Assembly: GCA_031288415.1 (NCBI GenBank)
Contig: JAITRL010000063.1
Span: 1 to 35,745, forward strand
DNA from: Deltaproteobacteria bacterium
Lineage (GTDB): Bacteria > Desulfobacterota > Desulfarculia > Adiutricales > Adiutricaceae
Length of the DNA: 35,745 nt
Direction of reading: 5' to 3'
The notes under the pieces are model-generated. The model was not told where the DNA came from and did no database searches. It saw nothing but the letters and a program-made list of their open reading frames with translations. The stretch's first letter is position 1; every line of letters begins with the position of its first letter. The translations under genes and the position numbers were made by a program. This document shows positions 25,424 through 34,335 of this stretch, in pieces.

Positions 25424-26779
25424 ATGAGCTACCGGGACACGATAACCTCCATCTTCGACCTGCAGAAGTTCGGCATGAAGTTCGGCCTGGACTCCATGCG
25501 CGCCATACTCGCCCGCCTCGGCAACCCCGAGGCCGGGGGCCGCTACGTGCACCTGGCGGGCACCAACGGGAAGGGCAGCACGGCGGCCATGATAGCCGCG
25601 GCCCTTTCCGCGGCGGGGCTGCGGACCGGGCTTTACACCTCCCCGCACCTGGTGACCTTCCGGGAGCGGATCCGGGTGGACGGGGAGCTCATGAGCGAGG
25701 AGGAGGTGATCGGGCTCGCGGGGGAGGTATGGAAGGGCTGCGATCCTGAGCATCCGCCGACCTTCTTCGAGTTCGTGACGGCCATGGCCTTCCTGCGCTT
25801 CAGGCGCGCCGGCGCGGACGTGGCCGTGCTGGAGGCCGGGCTGGGGGGGAGGCTGGATTCCACCAATATCATTGCCCCTCTCGTCGCGGCCGTCACCAAC
25901 ATCGGCCTGGAGCACACCGAGCACCTGGGGGGGACCGTCGCCGAAATCGCGGCCGAGAAGGCCGGGATCATCAAGCCGGGCGCCCTTTTCGCGGGCGGGC
26001 GGCTCGTGCCGGAAGCCAGAAGGGTCTTGGACGGGCGGCTCGCCGCCGCCGGGGTCAAGGGCCTTTTCCTGGGGGAAGGCTTTTCGGCCGAGACCGTGTC
26101 AGAGGACGAGGGAAGGCCCGTCATCGACTACCGGGGCCCCGGGTGGACCGTCAAGGGCCTCCGCGTCAACCTCGCCGGGCCCTATCAGGCCGACAACGCC
26201 GCGTTGGCGGCAGCCGTCCTGGAGCTGCTCGCCTCAGTCCCCTCCGAGGACGGGGGCGGGCCCCTGTTCAGGATAGGCGAGGATCATGTCCGCCAGGGCC
26301 TTTCGCAGGTCTCCTGGCCCGGCCGGGGCGAGGTCATCGCCCCCGGCCTCTGGCCTCCGGGCCGCAACGGCCGCGCCCCCCTGGTCCTGGACGGCGCCCA
26401 TAACCCCGACGGGGCCGCTTCCTTCGCCCAGTACCTCAGGCGCCGCCCGCGCAGGGAGCTCCATCTTATCGTGGGAGTCATGGCCGACAAGGACGTGGCC
26501 GGGGTCCTGGGGCCGGTGCTCGCTGAGGCCGACCGCCTCTACCTGACCAGGCCCGTGTACTTCAGGGCGGCTTCCCCTGAGCTTCTCCTGGAGCGGATCC
26601 GCGCCGCTTCCGGGGAGCCGGGTATCCCCTGGGGGCTCTACCAGGAGTTGCCTGAGGCCATCGAGGCGGCGGCCAGACAGGCGGGTCCCGAGGATCTGGT
26701 GGTCATCTCGGGCTCGCTCTTCACGGTGGGCGAGGCCAGGGCCTACCTGACCGGGGAGAGCGTCATCGAGTCCAACTGA
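25424..26779 (+). CDS. folC: Folylpolyglutamate synthase / dihydrofolate synthase
   Basis: This 451-residue Mur-ligase-fold enzyme adds glutamate to dihydropteroate and/or folates with ATP in the cytoplasm. It shows the P-loop GTNGKGST (about residues 46-53), the family motif YTSPHLVTFRERI, the omega-loop and acidic motif EAGLGGRLDSTN, NIGLEHTEHLG, and the C-terminal-domain motif DGAHNPDGA (about 323-331). The Lys of AAEKAGIIKPG would be the carbamylated lysine of the family. The start ATG at 25424 follows GAGGGG and leads directly into the usual N-terminus (MSYRDTITSIFDLQKFGMKFGL). The ORF-track extension to 25319 is Arg-rich and rejected. The gene stands alone, with no accD or DedD/SPOR neighbour as seen in enterics. 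Confidence 0.95.
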   Translation: MSYRDTITSIFDLQKFGMKFGLDSMRAILARLGNPEAGGRYVHLAGTNGKGSTAAMIAAALSAAGLRTGLYTSPHLVTFRERIRVDGELMSEEEVIGLAGEVWKGCDPEHPPTFFEFVTAMAFLRFRRAGADVAVLEAGLGGRLDSTNIIAPLVAAVTNIGLEHTEHLGGTVAEIAAEKAGIIKPGALFAGGRLVPEARRVLDGRLAAAGVKGLFLGEGFSAETVSEDEGRPVIDYRGPGWTVKGLRVNLAGPYQADNAALAAAVLELLASVPSEDGGGPLFRIGEDHVRQGLSQVSWPGRGEVIAPGLWPPGRNGRAPLVLDGAHNPDGAASFAQYLRRRPRRELHLIVGVMADKDVAGVLGPVLAEADRLYLTRPVYFRAASPELLLERIRAASGEPGIPWGLYQELPEAIEAAARQAGPEDLVVISGSLFTVGEARAYLTGESVIESN

Positions 26780-27005
26780 AGGCGCCGGGGCCGGCCATTG
26801 GCCCTGTCGGGACCCCTGGCCGGCCGTCTGAGCCGAATAAAAACGCTTTGAACGCATCCAACCCCGGCAGACCCGCGACAAATTTTAAACTCAAACCGAA
26901 ACACGCCGATGTTATCTATAAGGAGACTGAAAGGCCACGTCTGACTTGCCCCGCAGGCCAGAACGGGACGATTGAGGGAAAACCGGCTGACCTCCGTCAT
27001 TCGGC

Positions 27006-27041
27006 GGCCATGACGGCCATGACGGCCATGACGGCCATGAG
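27006..27041 (+). repeat. 9-bp tandem repeat (four copies)
   Basis: GGCCATGAC is repeated four times head to tail (the last copy ends GAG). The unit could be translated as Ala-Met-Thr, but no gene frame is supported here. Confidence 0.9.
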
Positions 27042-27112
27042 GGCCGGGAGGAGCCTGGCTCGCGCGGCGGCCGGCCTTCGCGGGGCAGGAGGCCCCGGAC
27101 CGCCTGACATGC

Positions 27113-27235
27113 CGAGATCCTGAAACCCTGAAACGCGGAATCCTAAAATCCTGATATCCAGAGATCTTGAAGCCATGAGGCCCTGAATCCGAAAATCCTG
27201 ACGCCCTGATTTCCCCAGACCCTTGAGTTCCGAAG
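27113..27235 (+). repeat. Degenerate ATCCTGA/CCCTGAA repeats upstream of lptD
   Basis: About eight variants of ATCCTGAAA or CCCTGAAT follow one another at irregular 8-18-base distances (ATCCTGAAA, CCCTGAAAC, ATCCTAAA, ATCCTGAT, ATCTTGAA, CCCTGAAT, ATCCTGAC, CCCTGATT), ending about 30 bases before the lptD start. Confidence 0.65.
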
Positions 27236-27266
27236 ACACCTCAAACCCTGCTGTACGCATGGAGCC

Positions 27267-30020
27267 GTGATGGACAAAGGCTTTCCACAGGACCGGGAGG
27301 GGCGGCGGCGGCCGCCCCGGAGGCGCTCCGGCCACGCCCCGCCCCCCAGGAGCGCCCCGCGCTTTGTGGGGGCGGGGAGCGTCTCTTGCCCCCGGCCCGG
27401 AAGCCCTGACGCCGTATCCCCGGCAGGGAGAGGCTCCGCCCGGGCGGCGCCGCGAAGCCGCGCCTGCGGATCCGCCCGCCGCAGGCCGGCGCTCCTGGCC
27501 CTGGCCGCCTCATTGGTGTTGGCGGCGGCCGACCCTCTCCAGGCCCAGTTCCGGGGGGATTCGGGGTTCGAGATCCAGAGCGGCGACGTCTGGGGCGGCA
27601 CGTTCGACGGGGCGGGGCTCCTGCCGGGCGAAATGCCCTACGATCCTTTGGCCCCTCCCGCGAGGCCAGGCGCGCCCTCAGGGGATGGTTCCGCGGCCGC
27701 AGGGCCCGGGGGGGCAGGCGAGCCTCCCGGCGGCAACCCGCCCCGGGTCCGCATGGTGATGGATGACGGGAGCGGCGACGAGCCCGTCGTCATCGAGGCG
27801 GATTACGTGGACTACGCCGAGGAGGAAGGGCGGCTCTTTTTCCAGGGGCTGGTGAAGATCAGCCGGGGGGCCGAGGTTATGACCGGCGACCGGGCCATGT
27901 GGCACGACGGGACCCGGAGCGCGGAGATTTCCGGCGATGTCCGCGTCTATACCGCCGACTTCGCGGCGACGGCGGAGCGGGCGGCGGTCAACATGGACCT
28001 GCGGCTCGCCAAGATCTTCGACGGGCGGGCCTTCTTCCCCTCGAGGCATTATTACATTGCCGGCAGCGTTCTGGAGCGGCGCGGCGAGGAGGCCCTTTAC
28101 GTGGAGGACGGGGTCTTCACCACCTGCGACGGGCCCGACCCCGCCTGGAGCCTTACCGCGGAGCGGCTGACCGTGAACCGGGAGGGGGTGGCCGAAAGCG
28201 AGGGGGTGACCTTCCGGACGAGGTGGGCGCCCCTGGCCTACATCCCGTACCTGCTCGCGCCCGTCAAGACGGAGCGCTCGACGGGGTTCCTGCTCCCGGA
28301 GATCGGGAGCTCCACCCGGGACGGCTTCGTGGTGTCCCTGCCGTTCTTCTGGGCGGCGCGGGAGGACTGGGATCTCACCATCCTCCCGGTCTACCGCTCC
28401 TCCCGTGGCTTGGCGGTCACCCTGGAAGCCCGCTACAACCTCAACGTCGGCGAGGGAATCTGGCTGGTCACGTCCCTGACCGACCGCAAGCCCGAGACCT
28501 TCCGGTACCGCAGGGGCGGCGGCGAAAAGGCGGCCAAGGACCTCTGGTGGGTGCGCGCCCAGAACTCCTGGAACCTGGACGGCTGGAACGTGAACCTGGA
28601 TCTCGACTTCGTCTCGGACCCCAACTACCTCTACAGCTTCCGGAACGACCCGGACGGCTTCTACTATTCCAGCCTGCTCTTCCAGGAGCACTTCGGCCGC
28701 ACGCTGAACGAGGAACTGGACTCCAGGAGGCTTTCGACCCTGTTCGCCCAGAAGTCCTGGACGGACAGCTATTTCCGGGGGACGGCCAGCTACACCGACG
28801 ACCTGTACAGCCGCGGCAACCTCGACACCCTCCAGGTCGCGCCCAGCCTGTACTACGCCATCGCCGCCAGGCCCCTGCCGGAGGGGCTGGCCGCGAGGCT
28901 TCCGGGCGGCGGGCCTCGCTTCAGCCTGGACCTGCAATACGACTACTACACGCGCCGCACGGACAGGGACTCGCCCGTCGACGAGACGGGCCACAGGCTC
29001 CTGGCCTCGCCGGCCTTCCACTGGCGCTGGGACGCCTTCGGCAGCCTCAGCTTCCTGGCCAAGGGGGGCATGGACCTGAACGTCTACGCCCCCAAGGGCC
29101 GGAGGCCCGATGAAGCCGGGGCGCTCGCGGCGGATCACGACGGATTCTACTCCAGCCTCGGCGGCGAGGCCTCGCTGGAGGTCTCCACCACGCTCTCCCG
29201 CGTCTACGGGGGTTCCGAAGGGGACGCCTACCTCCACCAGGTGACGCCGTTCGTGGCCTTCGAGCTGCGCGAGTCGCCTGACCAGGATGACATGCCCTAC
29301 TTCGACGAGTTCGACCGGAGCCTCCGCCGCCAGACCTTCCGCTACGGCCTCCGGTCCTCCGTCACCTCCAGGACCGCCGCCCCGCAGGGGGCGGATCCCT
29401 CCGCGGCGGGGGGCTACGTCTACCGCGAGATCCTCAAGGTGGGCGTGTTCGGGAGCTACGAGTTCGCCGACAACCTCAAGTGGGCCGCCAGGGAGTACGC
29501 CCGCTACTTCACCACCGGGTACTTCGACAGGGGCACCGGGCCCGTGGAATTCGAGGTCGAGGTTTTCTTCACGCCCTTCTTCAGCGCCAGGGCCATCTCC
29601 AGCCTGGATATCCGGACAGGGGACTTCACGGGACACGATGTCTTCCTGGACCTGAGGGACGGCCGGGGCGACAGCATCTCGCTCATCTACGACTACGACA
29701 AGCCCAGGCTCGAGTACGGCCCGGCGGAATACGACACGGTGAACCAGCTGCGCGGCGACGTGAACCTCGAGCTTGCCTCAGGCTGGTCCTTCGGGGCTTC
29801 TTCCCGCTACGACTTTCAGGAACAAAGAGGCCTGGAGACCTACCTCAGGCTCATGTACACCGAGCAGTGCTATGCCGTGAGCCTGATCTGGGCCGACTCC
29901 GGGGATGATCGGAGGGTGTCCCTCATGGTGGACCTCCTGGGCCTCGGGTCTTTCGGGGACAGCGCCCAGCCCGCCGGAGGCAAGGGCCTCACCGGCATGG
30001 GGGAGGGAGGCCTGTACTGA
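27267..30020 (+). CDS. lptD: LPS-assembly outer membrane protein LptD
   Basis: The 917-residue protein inserts lipopolysaccharide into the outer leaflet of the outer membrane together with LptE. A signal peptide core (LLALAASLVLAAADPLQAQ) lies only at about residues 75-95, behind an unusual Arg/Pro-rich extension, so the true start may be internal. After a Gly/Pro linker comes the OstA/LptA-like domain (VVIEADYVDYAEEEGRLFF, GDRAMWHDGTRSAEISGDVR). The LptD barrel follows, with RWAPLAYIPYLLAPVKTERSTGFLLPEIG as a hallmark stretch and Tyr-rich amphipathic strands to the end. Two cysteines stand at the family positions for the interdomain disulfide: Cys287 (TTCDGPDPAWSL) and Cys868 (YTEQCYAVSL). 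Single instead of paired cysteines is common outside enterics. The GTG at 27267 and the ATG at 27270 are both possible. Confidence 0.93.
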   Translation: MMDKGFPQDREGRRRPPRRRSGHAPPPRSAPRFVGAGSVSCPRPGSPDAVSPAGRGSARAAPRSRACGSARRRPALLALAASLVLAAADPLQAQFRGDSGFEIQSGDVWGGTFDGAGLLPGEMPYDPLAPPARPGAPSGDGSAAAGPGGAGEPPGGNPPRVRMVMDDGSGDEPVVIEADYVDYAEEEGRLFFQGLVKISRGAEVMTGDRAMWHDGTRSAEISGDVRVYTADFAATAERAAVNMDLRLAKIFDGRAFFPSRHYYIAGSVLERRGEEALYVEDGVFTTCDGPDPAWSLTAERLTVNREGVAESEGVTFRTRWAPLAYIPYLLAPVKTERSTGFLLPEIGSSTRDGFVVSLPFFWAAREDWDLTILPVYRSSRGLAVTLEARYNLNVGEGIWLVTSLTDRKPETFRYRRGGGEKAAKDLWWVRAQNSWNLDGWNVNLDLDFVSDPNYLYSFRNDPDGFYYSSLLFQEHFGRTLNEELDSRRLSTLFAQKSWTDSYFRGTASYTDDLYSRGNLDTLQVAPSLYYAIAARPLPEGLAARLPGGGPRFSLDLQYDYYTRRTDRDSPVDETGHRLLASPAFHWRWDAFGSLSFLAKGGMDLNVYAPKGRRPDEAGALAADHDGFYSSLGGEASLEVSTTLSRVYGGSEGDAYLHQVTPFVAFELRESPDQDDMPYFDEFDRSLRRQTFRYGLRSSVTSRTAAPQGADPSAAGGYVYREILKVGVFGSYEFADNLKWAAREYARYFTTGYFDRGTGPVEFEVEVFFTPFFSARAISSLDIRTGDFTGHDVFLDLRDGRGDSISLIYDYDKPRLEYGPAEYDTVNQLRGDVNLELASGWSFGASSRYDFQEQRGLETYLRLMYTEQCYAVSLIWADSGDDRRVSLMVDLLGLGSFGDSAQPAGGKGLTGMGEGGLY

Positions 30021-30333
30021 CGGCCTTCGCCTCCGGCAAGGGGGCCGGGGGTCCGGAGCCTTTTCCGGAAAGCTTCGCCTTCAGGCCCCTCATGGGGCGC
30101 CTTTAGCCTCAGGGGCCGCTTTCCTGCGGGAGGCGGCCCTTTGAGGAAGCCCGCCGCGCCCGCCCTTTCCGGGCCTCCTGCGGCTTTTGCGGCGCGGGCC
30201 CTCAAGCCCCCGTGCCGGAGGCCCGGGATGCTGCCGCCCTCGAATCCCGCCGTCAACGGGGCTTAGCCCTCAGCCGCCTTCGGCCTTTTTTGTGCGCCAG
30301 GCCTTATAAATTCTCCCCCCGCAAGGAGTCCAC
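30021..30333. other. Spacer between lptD and the AICAR transformylase gene
   Basis: GC-rich and without a gene. It ends with a short GCCG-CCTT-CGGC hairpin followed by six T residues (30274-30291), a weak terminator candidate for lptD. A TATAAA (30305-30310) may serve as -10 for the next gene but has no clear -35. Confidence 0.45.
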
Positions 30334-31632
30334 ATGTCTACCAGCCAGTACAGGCAGGTCCTCACCGACAGCTTTCCGCCGGAGATATCCGTCACCATAG
30401 GGGAGACCACCCTCGTCTACCGCAAGGAAGTCTATACGCTCAAGGATGCCCAGGGCGGGGAGCGGACCGACGGGCTGCGGTACGGGGAGAACCCCGGCCA
30501 GGAGGCGGCGCTCTACCGCCTCGTGAACGGGAACCTCGTCATCGCCGGGGTGGAGTACGTAAGGCCCGGGCTTCCCCTGGTCTCCGGGCTCTCGGAGATG
30601 GATCCCCGGACATCCATGATGTACGGCTGCCGCAAGCACCCCTCCAAGACCAACCTGACCGACGTGGACTCGGCCCTGAACGTGCTGAGGTACGTCTCCG
30701 GCTCCCCGGCCGCGGTGGTGGTCAAGCACAACAACCCTTCGGGCGCCGCCGCCGACCCCTCGCTCTCCGAGGCCTTCCGGAAGGCCTACGAGGGCGACGT
30801 CGTGGCCGCCTTCGGGGGGGCGGCGGTGGTGAACCGGCCCCTGGACAAGGCGACCGCGGAGATGATGAACTCCAAGTACCTGGAGGTGGTGGCCGCCCCC
30901 GACTACGAGGAGGGGGCCGTGGGCATCCTCTCGGCCAAGCCGGATCTGAGGATCTTCAAGATCTCCAACATCACGCGCCTCTCCGAGCTCGCCCACAGGA
31001 GGTTTCTGGACTTCAAGTCCCTGATCGACGGCGGACTGGTCATCCAGCAGTCCCCCGACAACAGGATCCTGTCTCCGGCGGACTTCCTGCCCGCCGAGTG
31101 CGAGAGCAAGGGCAAGACATACAGGGCCGGGCGCGCCCCCGACGCCAGGGAGCTCGCGGATCTCGCCTTCGGCTGGGCGGTGGAGCAGGCGGTGGTCTCC
31201 AATTCCGTGCTCTTCGTCAAGGACGGGGCGACCGTCTCCATCGCCGGCGGCCAGCAGGACCGCGTGGGGGTGGTGGAGATAGCGGTCTTCAAGGCCCGCC
31301 GCAACTTCGCGGAGCTGCTGAGCTTCCGCAGGCGCGGGGCCGCCACCCAGGACCTCGCAAAGAGGCTTGGGGAAGAGCCGGCCCTCCAGAAGGACCTGGA
31401 CTCCTTCCGGGAGGAGGCGGCCGCCGCCAGGGGAGGGCTCCCCGGCTCCGTCATGGTCTCCGACGCCTTCTTCCCCTTCAGGGATGCCCTGGATGCCGCG
31501 ATCAGGGAAGGGGTCACCGCGGTCGCGCACCCCGGCGGGGCCATCCGCGACTGGGAAAGCATCGAGGCGGCCAACGAGGCCGTGCCCCAGGTGGCCATGG
31601 TGTTCACCGGCCAGCGCGCCTTCAAGCACTGA
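30334..31632 (+). CDS. Phosphoribosylaminoimidazolecarboxamide formyltransferase (AICAR transformylase, stand-alone)
   Basis: This 432-residue enzyme transfers a formyl group from 10-formyl-THF to AICAR, the penultimate step of purine synthesis. Diagnostic motifs are RYGENPGQEAALY (family RYGENPHQ), VVVKHNNPSGAA with the catalytic Lys131-His132 pair, EAFRKAYEGDVVAAFGG, FGWAVEQAVVSNSVLFVKD and the C-terminal SDAFFPFRDALDAA plus QPGGSIRD-like HPGGAIRD. The N-terminal MGS-like IMP cyclohydrolase domain of bifunctional PurH is absent. The protein begins with a short segment that leads directly into the transformylase. IMP cyclohydrolase must therefore be encoded elsewhere (a separate PurH fragment or PurO). 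The ATG at 30334 has AAGGAG seven bases upstream. This split form is known from Desulfovibrio-like bacteria and some others. Confidence 0.94.
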   Translation: MSTSQYRQVLTDSFPPEISVTIGETTLVYRKEVYTLKDAQGGERTDGLRYGENPGQEAALYRLVNGNLVIAGVEYVRPGLPLVSGLSEMDPRTSMMYGCRKHPSKTNLTDVDSALNVLRYVSGSPAAVVVKHNNPSGAAADPSLSEAFRKAYEGDVVAAFGGAAVVNRPLDKATAEMMNSKYLEVVAAPDYEEGAVGILSAKPDLRIFKISNITRLSELAHRRFLDFKSLIDGGLVIQQSPDNRILSPADFLPAECESKGKTYRAGRAPDARELADLAFGWAVEQAVVSNSVLFVKDGATVSIAGGQQDRVGVVEIAVFKARRNFAELLSFRRRGAATQDLAKRLGEEPALQKDLDSFREEAAAARGGLPGSVMVSDAFFPFRDALDAAIREGVTAVAHPGGAIRDWESIEAANEAVPQVAMVFTGQRAFKH

Positions 31633-32710
31633 GGCGGGGAAGGGCTGTCCGGCGCGGGGGAGGCGGGGCCATGGGCAGGCCGTAGCGAAGAGGCAGCCCC
31701 GGGCCAGGAGGAAAACGGGACCGGGGCGGTTAGGGCAACCGTTCCCGCGCCTGTTCCAGTCGCCCTGCGGGCTTGGCGTGAGCTGAGGCGGCCGGCGGAT
31801 CGCGCGCCGCTCTTGGGAGTCCTGTGAGTTCCGGCCCCCATCTCGCCGCTCTTGGCCGGTTACGGCGGACATGCGGCGGCGGCCCTCCCTCCGGCCGAGG
31901 GCTGGGCCGGGCGTGCCCGTTGCGGAACCGGGCCTCAACCGGAGGGCGCAGTCCGGATCGCCGTCAGGCCTGTTCCGGCCTTTCGAGGCGTTGTCCAGGC
32001 GTTTGCCTGGCGCCATGTCACGGGCCGGGGTCTCCCTGGCCCTGCCCTGGCGGGCCTGTCCAGGGAGCTGCCGGGCGCCCGCCTTGCGGCCGATCCCCGG
32101 ATGGCTGGCCGGGAAATGGGACATTGCCGGCAACCATGCCCCTGGCCGGCGGGCGGAACACGGCCCGCGCGGCCGGCGGCGGCGTTTTCGGGGCGGCTTG
32201 GCGGCCTGTCCGGTTTTCCTCAGGCTTTTTCAGCGGCCGCGGCGATCGGGAAGACCGATGCCGGCCGCTTTGTTCATTGTCCCGTGGGTCTGCCGCTCCA
32301 GTCAGGGCACGTCAGGCTGGCCGCGGATCCGTCAAGATGCAGCCTCAATGCCTGATCGCATGGAGCGGTTCCTTGCGGCAGGTCAGCCCGGGCAGGCTTT
32401 GCGGCTTCAGGCCGGGGGGGGAGGAAGGCCTCGCCAGGGCGCGGGCGGCAAGCCTGAAGCCGGAACGAGACCCTCCGCGGCCGCCGCGGGAGGGGCTCCG
32501 GGGGACTCTGGACGGCAGGGCCTTGAGGGCCGGGGAAAAGGACGGGTTCGGGGGCCTTCCGGCCGCGCGCCCCAGGGCTCATGCCGCCGTCTTCGCGTAA
32601 GGCGGCATCCTGGAGGGAAATTCCGGGGAACTGCCGGGCGGCAACCGACGACGGGGCGCGGCAGCGGCCCTGACGGCCGGGCGGAGCGGAAGAAGGCCTG
32701 CGGGAAGGGG
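31633..32710. other. 1.1-kb GC-rich spacer between convergent genes
   Basis: No recognisable gene or terminator is present. Overlapping ORFs of 167-330 aa on both strands are Arg/Gly/Pro-rich and mutually exclusive. None has a domain or a convincing ribosome site. Confidence 0.55.
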
Positions 32711-34099
32711 TCAGAAAGCTTCGGAGAAGTCGTTGACCCGCGTGCTGTCGGCGATGGACGTGCAGGTCCTGTATGCTATTCCCAGATACGAGTTTAAGAA
32801 CGCGGTGAACACGAAGTAGTTCGCGCAGACGGCCGCCAGGTAACCTGCGGACAGATCGGCCGGGTTGAGGAAACTTCCGGTCATGTTCCGGGCCGAGTTC
32901 ATCTCCGACATGGCGAGGGCTGTCATGAAGACGGTCGCGATCACCCCGATCATGAGGAAAACGGCGAAGATCTTCAGACGGTTGCCTTTGGTGAGGGCCA
33001 GGCTGCGGCGGACGGCCTGCATGGCGCCGAGCTCCTCCAGGACCATGGAGGGGACCGTCAGGCTGCACGAGACATAAATGAAGAAGAGGGCGATCGCGAA
33101 GCCCAAGAGGAAAACTATGCCGATGACGCCCGACGCGGCTGAACCTGCCGCGCTGGCTAAAGGCACTAAGATCGCCAGGGGGATCGCAAGGCCTATCGCG
33201 CATAAGAAAATGATCAGCATGAGAAGCAGGTACGTCGGGGTCCTGCGGAATGACATCCCCAGGCACTGCAAGGCGTCAAGCTCGTTTCCGTCGGAGTCGG
33301 GGGTGGCGGCCGCCACCGCTCCCATGCAGACCATGTAGGCTATGGAGAAGGTCAGGTTGAACATGAAGACAAGGCCCGGGCGGCCGTTGCTGACGGCCGC
33401 CTGCGAGAGGATCATCGGTATGGCGGAGATGAGGGTGAAGCCCAGAACCGGGCCGGGCCGGGCCTTAATGAAGGCCAGGGTCTCCCGGATGCTCTCGAAG
33501 ACCTTCAAGGCTCCAGGATTCGTCTGGGGCTCATGGAGGCCGGCGGACGGGGGCCGGTAGCCCTGCCATTGGCCTTGCGCGGGCTGGCCGGGATACTGGC
33601 GGGGGGGTTGCCCCGGATAGCTCTGCCATTGTCCCTGGGCCGCCTGGCCGGGCTGCCTCGGGTAGCCCTGTCCCGGCGCCTGGGGTGCAATCTGGCCTGT
33701 CTGCCCCGGGTAGCTCTGCCATTGGCCCTGGGCGGCCTGGCCAGGCTGCCTCGGGTAGACCTGTCCAGGCGCCTGGGAGGCAGGCTGGCCGGGTTGCCCA
33801 GGGTAGCCCTGGCCCGGAGCCTGGCCCGGAGCCTGAGGAGAAGCTTGGCCGGGCTGGCTCGGGTAGACCTGTCCCGGGGCCTGGGGGGCCGCCTGGCCGG
33901 GCTGGCCCGGGTAGACCTGCCCCGGGGCCTGGGGAGCCGCCTGGCCGGGCTGGCCCGGGTAGACCTGCCCCGGCGGCTGGGGGGCCGCCTGGCTAGGCTG
34001 CCCCGGGTAGGCCTGGCCCGGCGACTGGGAGGGAGGCAGTCCGGAGGCTGACGGCTGGTTCTGTCCAGGCGGTGGCGAGGGCTTCCGTAAATCTTGCAT
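32711..34099 (-). CDS. Membrane protein with long Tyr/Pro/Gly/Gln-rich repeat N-terminus
   Basis: The 462-residue protein has two parts. Residues 1-190 are a disordered, Pro/Gln/Gly-rich tail with ten copies of a 16-residue-type unit around [16 protein letters not shown]. Residues about 215-462 hold six predicted transmembrane helices. A loop [20 protein letters not shown] before the fifth helix is like that in the membrane domain of glycerophosphodiester-phosphodiesterase-type (DUF975/YciC-like) proteins. No enzymatic domain is present. The ATG at 34099 has AAGGAC upstream. The track start at 34366 overlaps the neighbour and is rejected. The adjacent upstream gene (34336-35202) encodes a related six-helix protein. 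The function is unknown. The tail is probably cytoplasmic and might mediate protein interactions or clustering. Confidence 0.82.
   Translation of the reverse strand: MQDLRKPSPPPGQNQPSASGLPPSQSPGQAYPGQPSQAAPQPPGQVYPGQPGQAAPQAPGQVYPGQPGQAAPQAPGQVYPSQPGQASPQAPGQAPGQGYPGQPGQPASQAPGQVYPRQPGQAAQGQWQSYPGQTGQIAPQAPGQGYPRQPGQAAQGQWQSYPGQPPRQYPGQPAQGQWQGYRPPSAGLHEPQTNPGALKVFESIRETLAFIKARPGPVLGFTLISAIPMILSQAAVSNGRPGLVFMFNLTFSIAYMVCMGAVAAATPDSDGNELDALQCLGMSFRRTPTYLLLMLIIFLCAIGLAIPLAILVPLASAAGSAASGVIGIVFLLGFAIALFFIYVSCSLTVPSMVLEELGAMQAVRRSLALTKGNRLKIFAVFLMIGVIATVFMTALAMSEMNSARNMTGSFLNPADLSAGYLAAVCANYFVFTAFLNSYLGIAYRTCTSIADSTRVNDFSEAF
33557..34018 (-). repeat. In-frame 48-bp coding repeats (YPGQPGQ units)
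   Basis: About ten units of mostly 45-48 bases encode [15 protein letters not shown] variants (Tyr-Pro at residues 31, 47, 63, 79, 99, 115, 130, 146, 161 and 169). Two later units have the variant [13 protein letters not shown]. All keep the reading frame. Confidence 0.9.
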
Positions 34100-34335
34100 G
34101 ACATGTCCTTTTATCCGGGCCCAGGCCCCTTGAACAGGCCTGTAAAATCTGCTCGGCGGCTTTGAGACCCGTATGATATTGCTCGGTCGGGTAAACTCGT
34201 GGAGTCGCCGGCGTTCGCGCGGGCCCAGAAGCGGCCAGGCCTCAGAGCGGGCGGGGCCAAGGGCGCGAGGGCCCTCGGCGCGGCCGAAAACTGGAGCGTC
34301 AAGGAATTTACCGGGCGGAGGTCCCGAGCGCCTGC

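Larger units (their letters stand above)
26780..27266. other. Spacer between folC and lptD with two short-repeat tracts
   Basis: No gene is visible. The stretch holds a 9-bp tandem repeat and a degenerate ATCCTGA-type tract described separately. Confidence 0.55.

Noticed and set aside
27678-29636. 652-aa minus-strand ORF opposite lptD
   Set aside because: Antisense shadow of a real gene, produced by strong third-position GC bias.
30304-32133. 609-aa minus-strand ORF opposite the AICAR transformylase gene
   Set aside because: Antisense shadow. The plus strand encodes the conserved enzyme.
31871-32797. 308-aa ORF in the right-hand spacer
   Set aside because: Three mutually overlapping ORFs of similar composition, no domain, no start signal.
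33533-34051. 172-aa plus-strand ORF with [11 protein letters not shown] repeats
   Set aside because: Shadow of the in-frame repeats of the minus-strand membrane protein gene.
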